A stretch of DNA of 64,000 bases. Source: Planotetraspora kaengkrachanensis (GTDB lineage: Bacteria; Actinomycetota; Actinomycetes; Streptosporangiales; Streptosporangiaceae). The translations under genes and the position numbers were made by a program. The stretch is taken from assembly GCF_016862895.1 (NCBI RefSeq), contig NZ_BONV01000019.1, positions 124,001-188,000 of the forward strand. Reading direction: 5' to 3'. Shown here piece after piece: positions 16,901 to 24,962 of the stretch; positions within the stretch are counted from its first letter, which is position 1; the number at the start of each line of letters is the position of its first letter. The notes beneath the pieces were generated by a model. It was not told the origin of the DNA. It made no database searches and worked only from the letters and a program-made list of their open reading frames with translations.

Positions 16901-18938
16901 GACCCGCTACGACGAGGGTTACGAACGCGGGGTGCACGATCACGACGCGGCGGCCGTCCTCGACGCCCTCCTGCGACTTCACGCCGGCGCCGGTCTGCTG
17001 CGGTACCCGCCGGAGGCGCGCGCCGCCGCGCAGCTGTTCTGGGCGTTCGGCGCCGAAGAGGCCGCCCGTGCCACCTGGACGACGCGGGCCCGTTCGCTGG
17101 CCAGGGCCCGGGCCATGTTCCGCAGGAGCTCCGCGGCAGGTGAGATGCACGCGGAGCTGGGTTCGGCCGTGGACGCCTTCCTTCGCGGCGCGGGACTCGC
17201 GGGAGGCGAGGCCGCGCTCGCGGGGGAGTACCTCTTCGAGGAGATGTCGAGCACGCCCACCGGTTTCGTCACGAGCACCGCGGCCAGAGGCCTCCTCGAC
17301 GGCTTCCGGGGGGCGCTCGGCGGTTCCGCGAGGGACTTCGAAGCCGACCTGCGCGCGCTCGGCGACGACCTGAGAGCCCGCCACCAGCTCGTCGGCGCCT
17401 GGCTCGGGGCCTACCTCGACGCCTCCGACGGCCGGTCGGCCGTACAGGCCGGAGATCTGGCCGAGGCCGTCGCCGTGCTGCTGTGCGACCTGCCGCGGCA
17501 CGACTCGTCGGCGGCCCTGACGGCCACCGTCGAGAACCTGCTGGGCACGCATCCCCGGTTGACCGGGCGGAACATCGACCTGCGCCTCGACGAGGTGCTC
17601 GCCCGCACCCGCCGGTTCCGTACCGAGCGGGTGCCCGCCTACCGCGCCTACCAGCGGCGGCGGGGTGAGCTGGTCGACGGCGAGCGGGCGCGGCTGCGGC
17701 TCGAGGAGTACAGGCCCTCGGTGATGAGCGCGTTCGTGCGCAACCGGCTGCTCGACGAGGTCTACCTGCCGCTCATCGGCGACAACCTGGCCAAGCAGCT
17801 GGGCGCGGCGGGAGACGCCAAGCGCACCGACCAGATGGGCCTGCTGTTGCTGATCTCCCCGCCGGGGTACGGCAAGACGACGCTGATGGAGTACGTCGCG
17901 AGCCGGCTCGGCCTGGTCTTCGTGAAGGTCAACGGCCCGGCACTGGGGAACGCCGTCACCTCGCTCGACCCGGACCAGGCTCCGGACGCCACCGCGCGGC
18001 AGGAGATCGAGAAGGTCTCGTTCGCGCTGGAGTGCTCGAACAACGTGCTGCTCTACCTGGACGACATCCAGCACACCTCGCCCGAACTGCTGCAGAAGTT
18101 CATCTCGCTGTGCGACGCCCAGCGCCGCATCGAGGGCGTGTGGAACGGCCGGACCCGCACCTACGACCTGCGTGGCAAACGCTTCGCCGTCTGCATGGCG
18201 GGCAACCCGTACACCGAGGCGGGCAGACGCTTCCGCATCCCGGACATGCTGGCCAACCGGGCCGACGTGTGGAACCTCGGCGACGTGCTGTCGGGCAGGG
18301 AGGAGCTGTTCGCGCTCAGCTACATCGAGAACGCGCTGACCTCCAACCCCGTCCTCGCGCCGCTGTCGACCCGCGACCGCGCCGACGTCGAACTGCTCGT
18401 ACGGCTGGCCAGGGGCGACTCGGGAGTGCGCGCCGACCAGTTGAGCCATCCGTACTCGAAGGTCGAGCTCGACCAGATCGTCGCGGTGCTCACCAAGCTG
18501 CTGCTGGTCCAGGAGATCGTGTTGTCCGTCAACCAGGCGTACATCGCCTCGGCTGCCCAGGCGGACGCCTCGAGGACCGAGCCGCCCTTCCAGCTCCAGG
18601 GGTCGTACCGGAACATGAACAAGCTCGCCGAGCGGATCATCCCGATCATGAACGAGGCCGAGCTCCAGGCCCTGATCGACGATCACTACCTGGGCGAGGC
18701 CCAGACGCTCACCTCCGGGGCCGAGGCCAACATGCTCAAGCTGGCCGAGCTGCGCGGCACGATGACGCCCGGCCAGGCCGAGCGCTGGGCCGCGGTGAAA
18801 TCCGGCTACCTGCGGTCGAAGGCCCTCGGCGGGGACGGCGACGACCCGGTGGCCCGGGCCGTCGGCGCCATCGGCCTGCTCGCCGACCGGGTGGGCGGCG
18901 TGGAGAAGGCCATCGAACGGGCGGCCGGCCCCGAATGA
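13905..18938 (+). CDS. giant DUF3686-type AAA ATPase ('DNA repair ATPase' family)
   Basis: This 1677-residue protein has a beta-rich N-terminal third with repeated short blades (about 60-480; for example LLQLRRVEGRLLAVFQTG). A helical/coiled-coil middle (about 490-900) and an AAA module near residues 1290-1480 follow. The module shows Walker A LISPPGYGKTTLMEYVA (about 1315), Walker B NVLLYLDDIQHT (about 1380) and the sensor-like CMAGNPYTEAGRRF. The family is annotated as ATPase involved in DNA repair, but direct functional evidence is scarce. GTG 13905 is the first start; GTG 13920 has the better AGAGG. It lies 8 bp after the flotillin gene, so a membrane-linked role is as plausible as repair. 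Confidence 0.8.
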   Translation: MTEVSVTEAGGTDTAVTGTESIGTQPIGTATTAAGGAEAGSMGAGDAAGTRAGLDAGTYEVLRARLGEQAKELARRAEALNADRLEVFGGTELRLVGTDRVRTENNCVPRDIVSADGVMLFGYNVFIGLKSETTVPDVFSAHRFSRDGDAFRFDDAPLPFGGDPQFDRDFGELYRYYKETRLLQLRRVEGRLLAVFQTGPQDIRVLRWTVAADGSIAYLDNRGERDHVFPPSHDFEWTQTTRDDHVLGRHPHISIGDEVFVETVGGDLTIKIENNTETGEGVYREPVAEPLQSLADADVQYARVGPLILLRIRPYNEPEWRHLVFNIRTRAVVRLDGIGRSCLLLPEDQGVIFPGGYYLATGTAKTFDTDVAGLEFERVIRSPNGEDVLYVYRARTEGRTLLLPYNVIRKEVANPITCHGYSLFDDGTLIVFRETSAEPTRVHPMQVWQTPYVSDTFAAAQPVGTGPLERIGNAELVRGISDCLSVVRMVGEMAPSVPVLEALIAACVRAFDTYHWLNDHGLRGPLADVRATAEQVLDEFEKVQSLTGQAASALQDEEGRIASLVRQARGETPMTADAWVRQLAGLRRAQGRLATLREMRYADLDRVAALTADLDSEIGTAARRAVTFLQGEDAFTGYHADVERLTEQARAIGTVAESTPVSERLAEQSEGLAILTEVVGTLDIDDATVRTAILERIGEVLGGINRGRATLTARREELLASEGRAGFAAEFAVLGQTITGALDVADTPERCDEQLGRLMLQLEGLESRFGEFDDLVARLEDKREDVYEAFSSRKQALLDERARRADRLSASADRILGGLGRRVASLGSLEEVNTYFASDPMVAKLRAVSGELRELGDQVRAEELDGRIKAARLEAGRALRDRLDLYADGGETIRLGRHRFAVNTQPLDLTLVPQDGRMAFAITGTDYRAPVGDESFDATRPFWDQPLVSESADVYRAEHLAAAILSEAEADAPERTLDALQAAALVDGGLLDVVRRVVETRYDEGYERGVHDHDAAAVLDALLRLHAGAGLLRYPPEARAAAQLFWAFGAEEAARATWTTRARSLARARAMFRRSSAAGEMHAELGSAVDAFLRGAGLAGGEAALAGEYLFEEMSSTPTGFVTSTAARGLLDGFRGALGGSARDFEADLRALGDDLRARHQLVGAWLGAYLDASDGRSAVQAGDLAEAVAVLLCDLPRHDSSAALTATVENLLGTHPRLTGRNIDLRLDEVLARTRRFRTERVPAYRAYQRRRGELVDGERARLRLEEYRPSVMSAFVRNRLLDEVYLPLIGDNLAKQLGAAGDAKRTDQMGLLLLISPPGYGKTTLMEYVASRLGLVFVKVNGPALGNAVTSLDPDQAPDATARQEIEKVSFALECSNNVLLYLDDIQHTSPELLQKFISLCDAQRRIEGVWNGRTRTYDLRGKRFAVCMAGNPYTEAGRRFRIPDMLANRADVWNLGDVLSGREELFALSYIENALTSNPVLAPLSTRDRADVELLVRLARGDSGVRADQLSHPYSKVELDQIVAVLTKLLLVQEIVLSVNQAYIASAAQADASRTEPPFQLQGSYRNMNKLAERIIPIMNEAELQALIDDHYLGEAQTLTSGAEANMLKLAELRGTMTPGQAERWAAVKSGYLRSKALGGDGDDPVARAVGAIGLLADRVGGVEKAIERAAGPE

Positions 18939-18964
18939 GAGACCTTTGATGGCATCCTTACCTT

Positions 18965-21838
18965 GTGTCAGCTTCTCGGGGGATTAGTTCGACTCTGGTA
19001 GGTCGTGCCGGTGAGCTCGCCTTCCTGGACGCCGCCATGGACACGCTGCCCACGGCGTTGCTCGTCGGGGGCGAGGCCGGCGTGGGGAAGAGCAGGCTGA
19101 TCCGGGAGTTCGTGCAACGGGTCCAGCAGCGCGGCCGGACGAAGGGCGTGCTGGCGTTGATCGGCGCCTGCCACCAGATCAGCGCGGAGGGCCTGCCGTA
19201 CGCGCCCTTCAGCGCCGTGCTCCGCCGGCTCGTCAGGCAGATCGGCGTGGAGGGGGTGACCGCGCTGCTGCCCGGCGGCTCGCCTCGCGGTCTGGCCCGC
19301 CTGCTGCCCGAGTTCGGCGAGCCGGACACCGAGTCCGGCACGTCGGTGGCCAGGTCGCGGTTGTTCGACCACGTCCTGCTGCTGTTCGAGCGGCTGGCGG
19401 AGGACAGGCCCGTCGTCCTGGTCATCGAGGACGCGCAGTGGGCGGAGCGCTCCACCCGCGACCTGCTCAGCTACCTGATCGGCAACCTGCCGCCGGGCGT
19501 CCTGGTGATCGTCGCCTATCGGTCGGACGAGCTGCATCGCACGCATCCGCTCCGGCCGCTGGTCGCCGAGCTCGACCGCATCCCCTGGGTGCGCAGGCTC
19601 GAGCTCGACCGGCTGCCCCGCCGGGGGGTCGCCGAGCAGGTCCGGAGCATCCTCGGCCGCGAGCTCGATCCGCGGCTGCTCGACCGGATCTACGAACGCA
19701 GCGAGGGCAACCCGCTGTTCGTCGAGGCGCTGCTGGGCGACGGGAGGATCGAGGGCGAGCTGCCCGAGTCGCTGCGCGACCTCATGCTCGGAGCCGTCCA
19801 CAAGCTTCCAGAGGAGACCCAGGAGATCCTGCGGCTGGCCAGCGCGGGAGGCGCCCGGGTCGAGCACACGCTGCTCGCGGCGGTCAGCGGGCTGGACGAC
19901 GCCGCCCTGTCGCGGGTGCTCCGACCGGCGGTGTCCGGCAACGTCGTGGTCGTTGACGGCGAGGCGTACACCTTCAGGCACGCCCTGCTGCGCGACGCGG
20001 TCCACGGCGACCTGCTGCCGGGCGAGCACTCCCGCACGCACGCCAGGTTCGCCGAGGCGCTCGAGGCCGACCCGTCCCTGGTCCCGCCCGGCCGCGCCCC
20101 CGCGGCGCTGGCCTTCCACTGGTACTCCGTGCACGACGACACCGGAGCGCTGGTCAGCGCCTGGAAGGCCGCGCAGGTCGCGAAGGAGGCGGCCGCCTAC
20201 ACCGAGTCGCTGCAGATGCTCGACCGCGTCCTCGACCTGTGGAAGAAGGTGCCGGACGCGCAGGAGCGCCTGGGCGTCGACCACACGTCGGTGCTGGAGG
20301 GGGCGATCGAGGCCGCCAACGTCGCGGGCGAGACCGATCGGGGGATCGCCTACGCCCGCGAGGCGCTGAAGGAGATCGACGATCCGGTGCGCGCGGCCGG
20401 GGTGCTCGAACAGCGGGCCAGGATCAAGATCAAGCTGGGCGACGCCACGGTCCTCGACGACCTGCACGAGGCCGTTCGGCTGGTGCCGGCGCACCCGCCC
20501 AGCCTGCCCCTGGCGCGGGCGTTGTCCACGCTCGCGCAGCGGCTCTACCTGATGCCGTCGGGACGAAGGGACGAGGCCCGCGCGCTGGCCGCCGAGGCGC
20601 TGACCATGGCCCGCGCGGTGGGCGACGCCACCGCCGAGGCCCACGCCCTCATCACGCTCGCCGGGTGCGAGTTCGACGAGGGGGACGCGGAGCGGCACCT
20701 GGAGGCTCTGGCGGAGGCCCTCAGGGTCTCCGAGCGCGGGGCGGACGACTCCGTGCTGCTGCGGGCCGCCACCAACGAGGCGCACGTCCTCGAGGGCATG
20801 GGCGAGCACGAGCGCGCCGCCGCCGCGGCACGGCGGGGGATCGAGGCCGCGGGCCGCCACGGCCAGGCCCGCACGTCGGGCGCGTTCCTCACGATGAACC
20901 TGGCGGAGCCGCTGCTCGCGCTCGGCCGCTGGGACGAGGTCCTCGAGCTGGTCGAGCACGCGCTGGAGCTGTCACCGCCCCGGCTGACCCGGGCCTCGCT
21001 GCACTGGCTGATCGGTTTCGTCGCGATGGCGCGGGGCGACCTCGACGCCGCCGCAGACGCGCTGGCCGCCGTCGACACGGTGCGGGCGTCGTCGTCCTCC
21101 CTCGTGCAGGATCTGTTCCCGCCCGAGAGGCTGCGGATCGAACTCCGGGTCGCCCAGGGCGACCTGTCCGGCGCGCTCGACGCCGTCGACTACGTGCTGG
21201 CCGAGCTCGGCCTCTCCGGCGGACCCCGGTACGGCTGGCCGTTGCTGGCGAGCGCCGCACGCGCCTGTGCGGAGGCGGGCGGGGAACGCGCGGCGAAGCT
21301 GGTGGGCGAGCTACGCCTGCTGGCCTCGCAGACGCCCGTCCGCGTACGCGTCCAGCAGGCGCACGCCCTCGTCTTCGAGGCGGAGGCAGCGCGGGCCGAG
21401 GGCCGTGCCGTCCCGAGTGAGTGGGACGCCGCGGCGGCTCACTGGAAGGCGCTGGGCGAGCCGTACCCGGAGGCCTACGCGCTGCTCCGGGCGGCGGAGA
21501 CGGCCGGCAAGGACGCCGCGGCGACCCGGCTGCACCGCGCGGCCGAGCTCGCACACGAACTCGGCGCCCAGCCGCTGCTCGAGGAGATCGAGGCCCGCGC
21601 CCGCCGTGCCCGCGTGCCGATCGGCGCGCGTCCGGGCGACGACTCGCTCGGGCTGACGCCGCGTGAGCGGGAGGTGCTCCGCCTCATCGCCGACGGGAGG
21701 AGCAACCGGGAGATCGCCGGGGCGCTGTTCATCTCGGCCAAGACCGCCAGCGTCCACGTGTCGAACATCCTCACCAAGCTCGGGGTGGCGGGCAGGGGCG
21801 AGGCCGCGGCCGTCGCCCGCCGCCTAGGCGTCGGCTGA
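18965..21838 (+). CDS. LAL-type LuxR-family transcriptional regulator with NTPase domain
   Basis: This 957-residue regulator has an N-terminal STAND-like ATPase with Walker A LLVGGEAGVGKSRLIREF (about 34-50) and Walker B VVLVIEDAQWAE (about 150). A long TPR-like helical middle and a C-terminal LuxR HTH follow (LTPREREVLRLIADGRSN...SAKTASVHVSNIL, about 897-950). LAL regulators are ATP-dependent activators, often of transport or secondary-metabolite operons. It begins at GTG 18965, 26 bp after the ATPase gene, with no clear Shine-Dalgarno, so it may be leaderless or coupled. Targets are unknown. Confidence 0.9.
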   Translation: MSASRGISSTLVGRAGELAFLDAAMDTLPTALLVGGEAGVGKSRLIREFVQRVQQRGRTKGVLALIGACHQISAEGLPYAPFSAVLRRLVRQIGVEGVTALLPGGSPRGLARLLPEFGEPDTESGTSVARSRLFDHVLLLFERLAEDRPVVLVIEDAQWAERSTRDLLSYLIGNLPPGVLVIVAYRSDELHRTHPLRPLVAELDRIPWVRRLELDRLPRRGVAEQVRSILGRELDPRLLDRIYERSEGNPLFVEALLGDGRIEGELPESLRDLMLGAVHKLPEETQEILRLASAGGARVEHTLLAAVSGLDDAALSRVLRPAVSGNVVVVDGEAYTFRHALLRDAVHGDLLPGEHSRTHARFAEALEADPSLVPPGRAPAALAFHWYSVHDDTGALVSAWKAAQVAKEAAAYTESLQMLDRVLDLWKKVPDAQERLGVDHTSVLEGAIEAANVAGETDRGIAYAREALKEIDDPVRAAGVLEQRARIKIKLGDATVLDDLHEAVRLVPAHPPSLPLARALSTLAQRLYLMPSGRRDEARALAAEALTMARAVGDATAEAHALITLAGCEFDEGDAERHLEALAEALRVSERGADDSVLLRAATNEAHVLEGMGEHERAAAAARRGIEAAGRHGQARTSGAFLTMNLAEPLLALGRWDEVLELVEHALELSPPRLTRASLHWLIGFVAMARGDLDAAADALAAVDTVRASSSSLVQDLFPPERLRIELRVAQGDLSGALDAVDYVLAELGLSGGPRYGWPLLASAARACAEAGGERAAKLVGELRLLASQTPVRVRVQQAHALVFEAEAARAEGRAVPSEWDAAAAHWKALGEPYPEAYALLRAAETAGKDAAATRLHRAAELAHELGAQPLLEEIEARARRARVPIGARPGDDSLGLTPREREVLRLIADGRSNREIAGALFISAKTASVHVSNILTKLGVAGRGEAAAVARRLGVG

Positions 21839-21862
21839 CCGGGCCGGCGGTAAAGATCGCCC

Positions 21863-21890
21863 CACCCGCCGGACGGAGGTCCGGCGGGTG
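21863..21890 (+). terminator. strong hairpin terminator after the LAL regulator
   Basis: CACCCGCCGGAC (21863-21874) pairs perfectly with GTCCGGCGGGTG (21879-21890) around a GGAG loop, 25 bp after the stop codon. Confidence 0.85.
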
Positions 21891-21942
21891 CTGGTGAGAT
21901 GGGAACGCCTATTCGCCGTCCATCATGCGAAGGACCACCCTG

Positions 21943-22482
21943 ATGAACACTCGTGCCCGCGCGGGCCGTCTCGTGGCCGTCACATTCGCCGTCGTCGGGC
22001 TCGCGACCGCCTGCTCGTCCGGTGACGAGTCGAAGAGCGCCGCCCCCGCCCCCAAGGCCGCCACTCCCGAGTCGACCGCGGCCACCGCCGCCGCGAACGC
22101 GACGGAGACCCCCGGCCCCGTCGTCGGCGGGCCGGTCGGCACCTCGACGTCGTCCATCGGACTGATCGTGGTCGACGGCACCGGCCGCACGGTCTACGCG
22201 TACGACAAGGACAAGACCCACCCCGCGACGTCGGACTGCGACGACCGGTGCGCCGCCCAGTGGCCACCCGTTCCCGCCACCACCGACGTCGCCGGCATCG
22301 ACTCCGCCCTGGTCGGCTCGCTGACCCGCAAGGACGGGTCCGAGCAGCTCACCATCGGCGACCACCCGGTCTACCTCTACGCCGGGGACAAGGCGCCGGG
22401 AGACGTCAAGGGCCAGCTGGCCGAGGGCGCCTGGCACGCCATCACGCCGAAGGGCAAGGAGATCGACAAGCAGGCCCGCTGA
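21943..22482 (+). CDS. lipoprotein with secreted-repeat (PF03640-type) domains
   Basis: This 179-residue protein carries a lipoprotein signal with lipobox LATAC and an S/A/P/T-rich linker, so it is probably anchored on the outer face of the membrane. The mature part has two copies of the short repeat seen in secreted lipoproteins: TGRTVYAYDKDKTHPATSDC...CAAQWPPV and IGDHPVYLYAGDKAPGDVKGQ. Related proteins appear in electron-transfer or stress contexts, but function is unproven. ATG 21943 (GAAGGA upstream) is preferred to ATG 21925, which lacks a Shine-Dalgarno. Confidence 0.85.
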   Translation: MNTRARAGRLVAVTFAVVGLATACSSGDESKSAAPAPKAATPESTAATAAANATETPGPVVGGPVGTSTSSIGLIVVDGTGRTVYAYDKDKTHPATSDCDDRCAAQWPPVPATTDVAGIDSALVGSLTRKDGSEQLTIGDHPVYLYAGDKAPGDVKGQLAEGAWHAITPKGKEIDKQAR

Positions 22483-22483
22483 G

Positions 22484-22533
22484 CCGCCCGATGCGCGCGT
22501 CAGGCGGGAGCGCCCGGCGCGCGCATCGGGCGG
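22484..22533. terminator. bidirectional hairpin between convergent genes
   Basis: A perfect 16-bp inverted repeat (22484-22499 with 22518-22533) encloses a small inner hairpin. It separates the lipoprotein gene from the leftward secreted-protein gene. Confidence 0.8.
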
Positions 22534-22588
22534 AGTGCCACCGGGGGCCGGTGGGCCTCCGATGTGCCCCCGATGGCAGGTCCCGGTT

Positions 22589-23710
22589 TCAGCGGTCGCG
22601 CTGGATGAGGCCGAAGCCGTGGGCGACCTGGCCGTCGTCGACGATGTAGTTGCCGACGCTCCACAACCGGGCCGTGCCCTTGATCGGAGCCAGCGCGTTC
22701 ACCGCTTCGACCCGGCCCCCGGCGGGGACCGTGCCCGCGACGGTCTTCCAGCGCCTGCCGTCGAAGCGCCAATAGAGCGGCGGCCCGGAGAATCCGGCCG
22801 GGTCGCCGGTGACCCACACCTTGCCGCCGTTGCCGCTGATGGCGAGCGGCCACTGGCCCTTGTCGGGCATCTTGACGTTCTTCCAGCGTTCGCCGTTCCA
22901 GTGCAGGACCGTCGGGATCCAGCCCTCGCCCTTCGGGATCAGCCCGGTCACCCACACGCTCTTCCTGGACTGGGCCCACACGTCGTTGACGCCCAGATTG
23001 TTCGCCGGGGTCTTCACCCGCTTCCAGCTTCGGCCGTTCCAGCGCGCGGTGTACGGCTGCAGCCCCTTGGCCTCGGTGTAGACGGTCCCGGCGATCCACG
23101 CGTCGGTGGCGGACCTGGCGTCGATCGAGCTGATCCGCACGCCCGCGGGCACAGCCGTGGTCTTCCAGCCGCCGCGGACGCGCCGCGACACCCAGGTCTC
23201 CCCGACCAGCCATGTGGCCTTGCCCGCCGAGGCGAGCTCGGCGTAGGAGACGGGCGCCCCCTCGGGAAGCTCGGGGAAGGCGACCTCGCGCCACCTCCGC
23301 CCGTCGAAGTGGGCGACCCCCGCCCGCTCCTCGTTCCAGCCGTAGACCCATACGTCACGGGGCGAGGACGCGCTGACGGAGTACCAGTACTTCATGTCCG
23401 GCAGCGAGCCGGGCGGGATCAGGCTCCAGGCGCGCCCGTTCCAGCGCAGGACAGCCGCGTGGTGGTCGCCGTTCGCGTCCTGGTACTGGCCGACCGCCCA
23501 CGCGCTCGACGCGCTGGGAGCGGCCACCGAGTGGAGGTATCCCTCGGTCAGGCGGCCCGCGTAGAAGATCTTCCAGGCGGGCGGGACCGCCGCCGCCTGT
23601 CGCGTCGGCGCCGTCTGCCGCATCGGTGTCGCCTGCGCCGGCTCGACGGCCGCGGTCAGGCCGATGACCATCGTGGCGGCGGCGAGGCCGTACACCATCC
23701 TTGCTCTCAT
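22589..23710 (-). CDS. secreted WNG-repeat, beta-propeller-like protein
   Basis: This 373-residue protein has a Sec signal peptide (MVYGLAAATMVIGLTAAVEPAQA) and at least six repeats of about 45-50 residues. Each repeat carries a W-[ND]-G-R-x-W motif (for example VLRWNGRAWSLI, HFDGRRWREV, RWNGRSWKRV, HWNGERWKNV, RFDGRRWKTV), preceded by an A-W-A/VWV strand. The pattern predicts a secreted beta-propeller. No catalytic residues are evident; a binding or cell-surface role is likely. It converges with the lipoprotein gene and is divergent from the SDR gene. Confidence 0.78.
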   Translation of the reverse strand: MRARMVYGLAAATMVIGLTAAVEPAQATPMRQTAPTRQAAAVPPAWKIFYAGRLTEGYLHSVAAPSASSAWAVGQYQDANGDHHAAVLRWNGRAWSLIPPGSLPDMKYWYSVSASSPRDVWVYGWNEERAGVAHFDGRRWREVAFPELPEGAPVSYAELASAGKATWLVGETWVSRRVRGGWKTTAVPAGVRISSIDARSATDAWIAGTVYTEAKGLQPYTARWNGRSWKRVKTPANNLGVNDVWAQSRKSVWVTGLIPKGEGWIPTVLHWNGERWKNVKMPDKGQWPLAISGNGGKVWVTGDPAGFSGPPLYWRFDGRRWKTVAGTVPAGGRVEAVNALAPIKGTARLWSVGNYIVDDGQVAHGFGLIQRDR

Positions 23711-23861
23711 CGCGCGTCCTTCCCCCCGGGCCGGCCGGCGGAGGCCGGTGCCGTCCCTCGCTACTGAGAGAAGAGATGGGGATTACGGCGATGCGGTTTG
23801 TGGCCTGTGGGCGACATTTCTGAATCGCCGGGTAGGTGCGGGGTCCGACCGAGGAGGGATC

Positions 23862-24635
23862 ATGGGCGACACCTACATCGTGACCGGGGGCGGCCACGGC
23901 ATCGGACGCGCCATCGCCGAGCGGCTGCTGGGCGAGGGGAGCGGCGTCGTCGTCATCGAGTTCGACCCGGCGGCGCTTGCGTGGACCGACGACCACCCCG
24001 CCGGACCTCGTCTGACCGCGGTGGCGGGCGACGCCGCCGACGAGGCCGTGACCGAGCGGGCCGCCGACCTGGCGGAGTCGTCAGGCAGGCTCGCGGGGTG
24101 GGTGAACAACGCCGCGGTCTTCCGGGACGCCGCGCTGCATTCGACGGCGGCGCGGGACGTCCTCGACCTCATCACGCTGAACCTCGCCCCGGCGGTGACC
24201 GGCTGTGCCACGGCGGTGCGCCGGTTCCTGGCACGCGGCCAGGGCGGAGCGATCGTGAACGTCTCCTCCCACCAGGCGCGGCGTGCCGTGCGGGGCGCGC
24301 TGCCGTACGCGACGGCCAAGGCCGCGATGGAGGGGCTGACCCGGGCGCTCGCGGTCGACTACGGGCCCTCGGGCGTCAGGACCAACGCCGTCGCGCTCGG
24401 CTCGATCGGCACGCAGCGGTATGCGGACTTCCTCGGCAGCCGGGATCCGGCTGCGGCCGCGCGCATCGAAGGCGAGATGGCCTCGCTGCATCCGCTGGGC
24501 AGGGTCGGGCGGGCCGAGGAGGTGGCGGCCGCGGTGGCCTATCTGTTGTCCGATGACGCGAGCTTCGTCAACGGTGCGATCGTGCCCGTCGACGGCGGCC
24601 GGTCCGCCGCCGGCCACGACCCCGAAGAGATGTGA
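23862..24635 (+). CDS. short-chain dehydrogenase/reductase
   Basis: This 257-residue classical SDR has the cofactor motif VTGGGHGIGRAIAE (TGxxxGxG), NNAAV after strand 4, catalytic serine in IVNVSSHQARR, and YxxxK in LPYATAKAAMEG. The C-terminal LSDDASFVNGAIVPVDGG is the usual SDR ending. The acidic residue after strand 2 (VVVIEFDP) suggests preference for NAD over NADP. ATG 23862 has GGAGGG upstream. Substrate unknown; no pathway neighbour. Confidence 0.92.
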   Translation: MGDTYIVTGGGHGIGRAIAERLLGEGSGVVVIEFDPAALAWTDDHPAGPRLTAVAGDAADEAVTERAADLAESSGRLAGWVNNAAVFRDAALHSTAARDVLDLITLNLAPAVTGCATAVRRFLARGQGGAIVNVSSHQARRAVRGALPYATAKAAMEGLTRALAVDYGPSGVRTNAVALGSIGTQRYADFLGSRDPAAAARIEGEMASLHPLGRVGRAEEVAAAVAYLLSDDASFVNGAIVPVDGGRSAAGHDPEEM

Positions 24636-24962
24636 TCACGGTGCCGCAGGGCGCGGGCCGGAGCCTCGGTTCAAGGGTTCGGCATGGGGACCGAGAGATT
24701 CCTGTGTGAGCAATATCACCGTCCTGCCCCGCACGTCCGTCGCGGGGCGACGCCGTACCGGCGGTCTTCGGGGTGGGCCGGGGTGGGTGATCAGTGAGTT
24801 AACCGGACGCTAACCGAGCCGCCGGGCATTGCTATCGCCTGCCCGGCCCGCGGCGTTACAGGTGTGCCGACTGGATCACTGACTGTTGGTATTTACGCAT
24901 ATTGATCACCTTTCTTACGATCAGGGCGCTTTGTCGGCAACTGGTCTTTGATGGGGGCTGAA
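24636..24962. other. intergenic region upstream of the LamG gene
   Basis: No gene is seen in these 327 bases. They hold the first copy of an 18-bp direct repeat (24667-24684), a hairpin GCCGGGCA/TGCCCGGC (24821-24828 with 24840-24847), and an AT-rich stretch (24880-24925). The AT-rich part contains TTTACG, an 18-bp spacer and TACGAT, a weak promoter candidate for the LamG gene. Confidence 0.45.
24667..24684 (+). repeat. 18-bp direct repeat, copy 1
   Basis: CGGTTCAAGGGTTCGGCA is present here and again, identically and in the same orientation, at 28000-28017. The two copies flank the LamG gene and its terminator. Confidence 0.85.

Noticed and set aside
14861-17143. 760-residue ORF in a second frame of the giant ATPase gene
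   Set aside because: It is arginine/glycine/alanine-rich frame-shadow coding without motifs.
24667-24684. tRNA T-arm remnant (GGTTCAA) as an integration site
   Set aside because: Flanking sequence has no acceptor stem or other tRNA arms, and no integrase gene is present.
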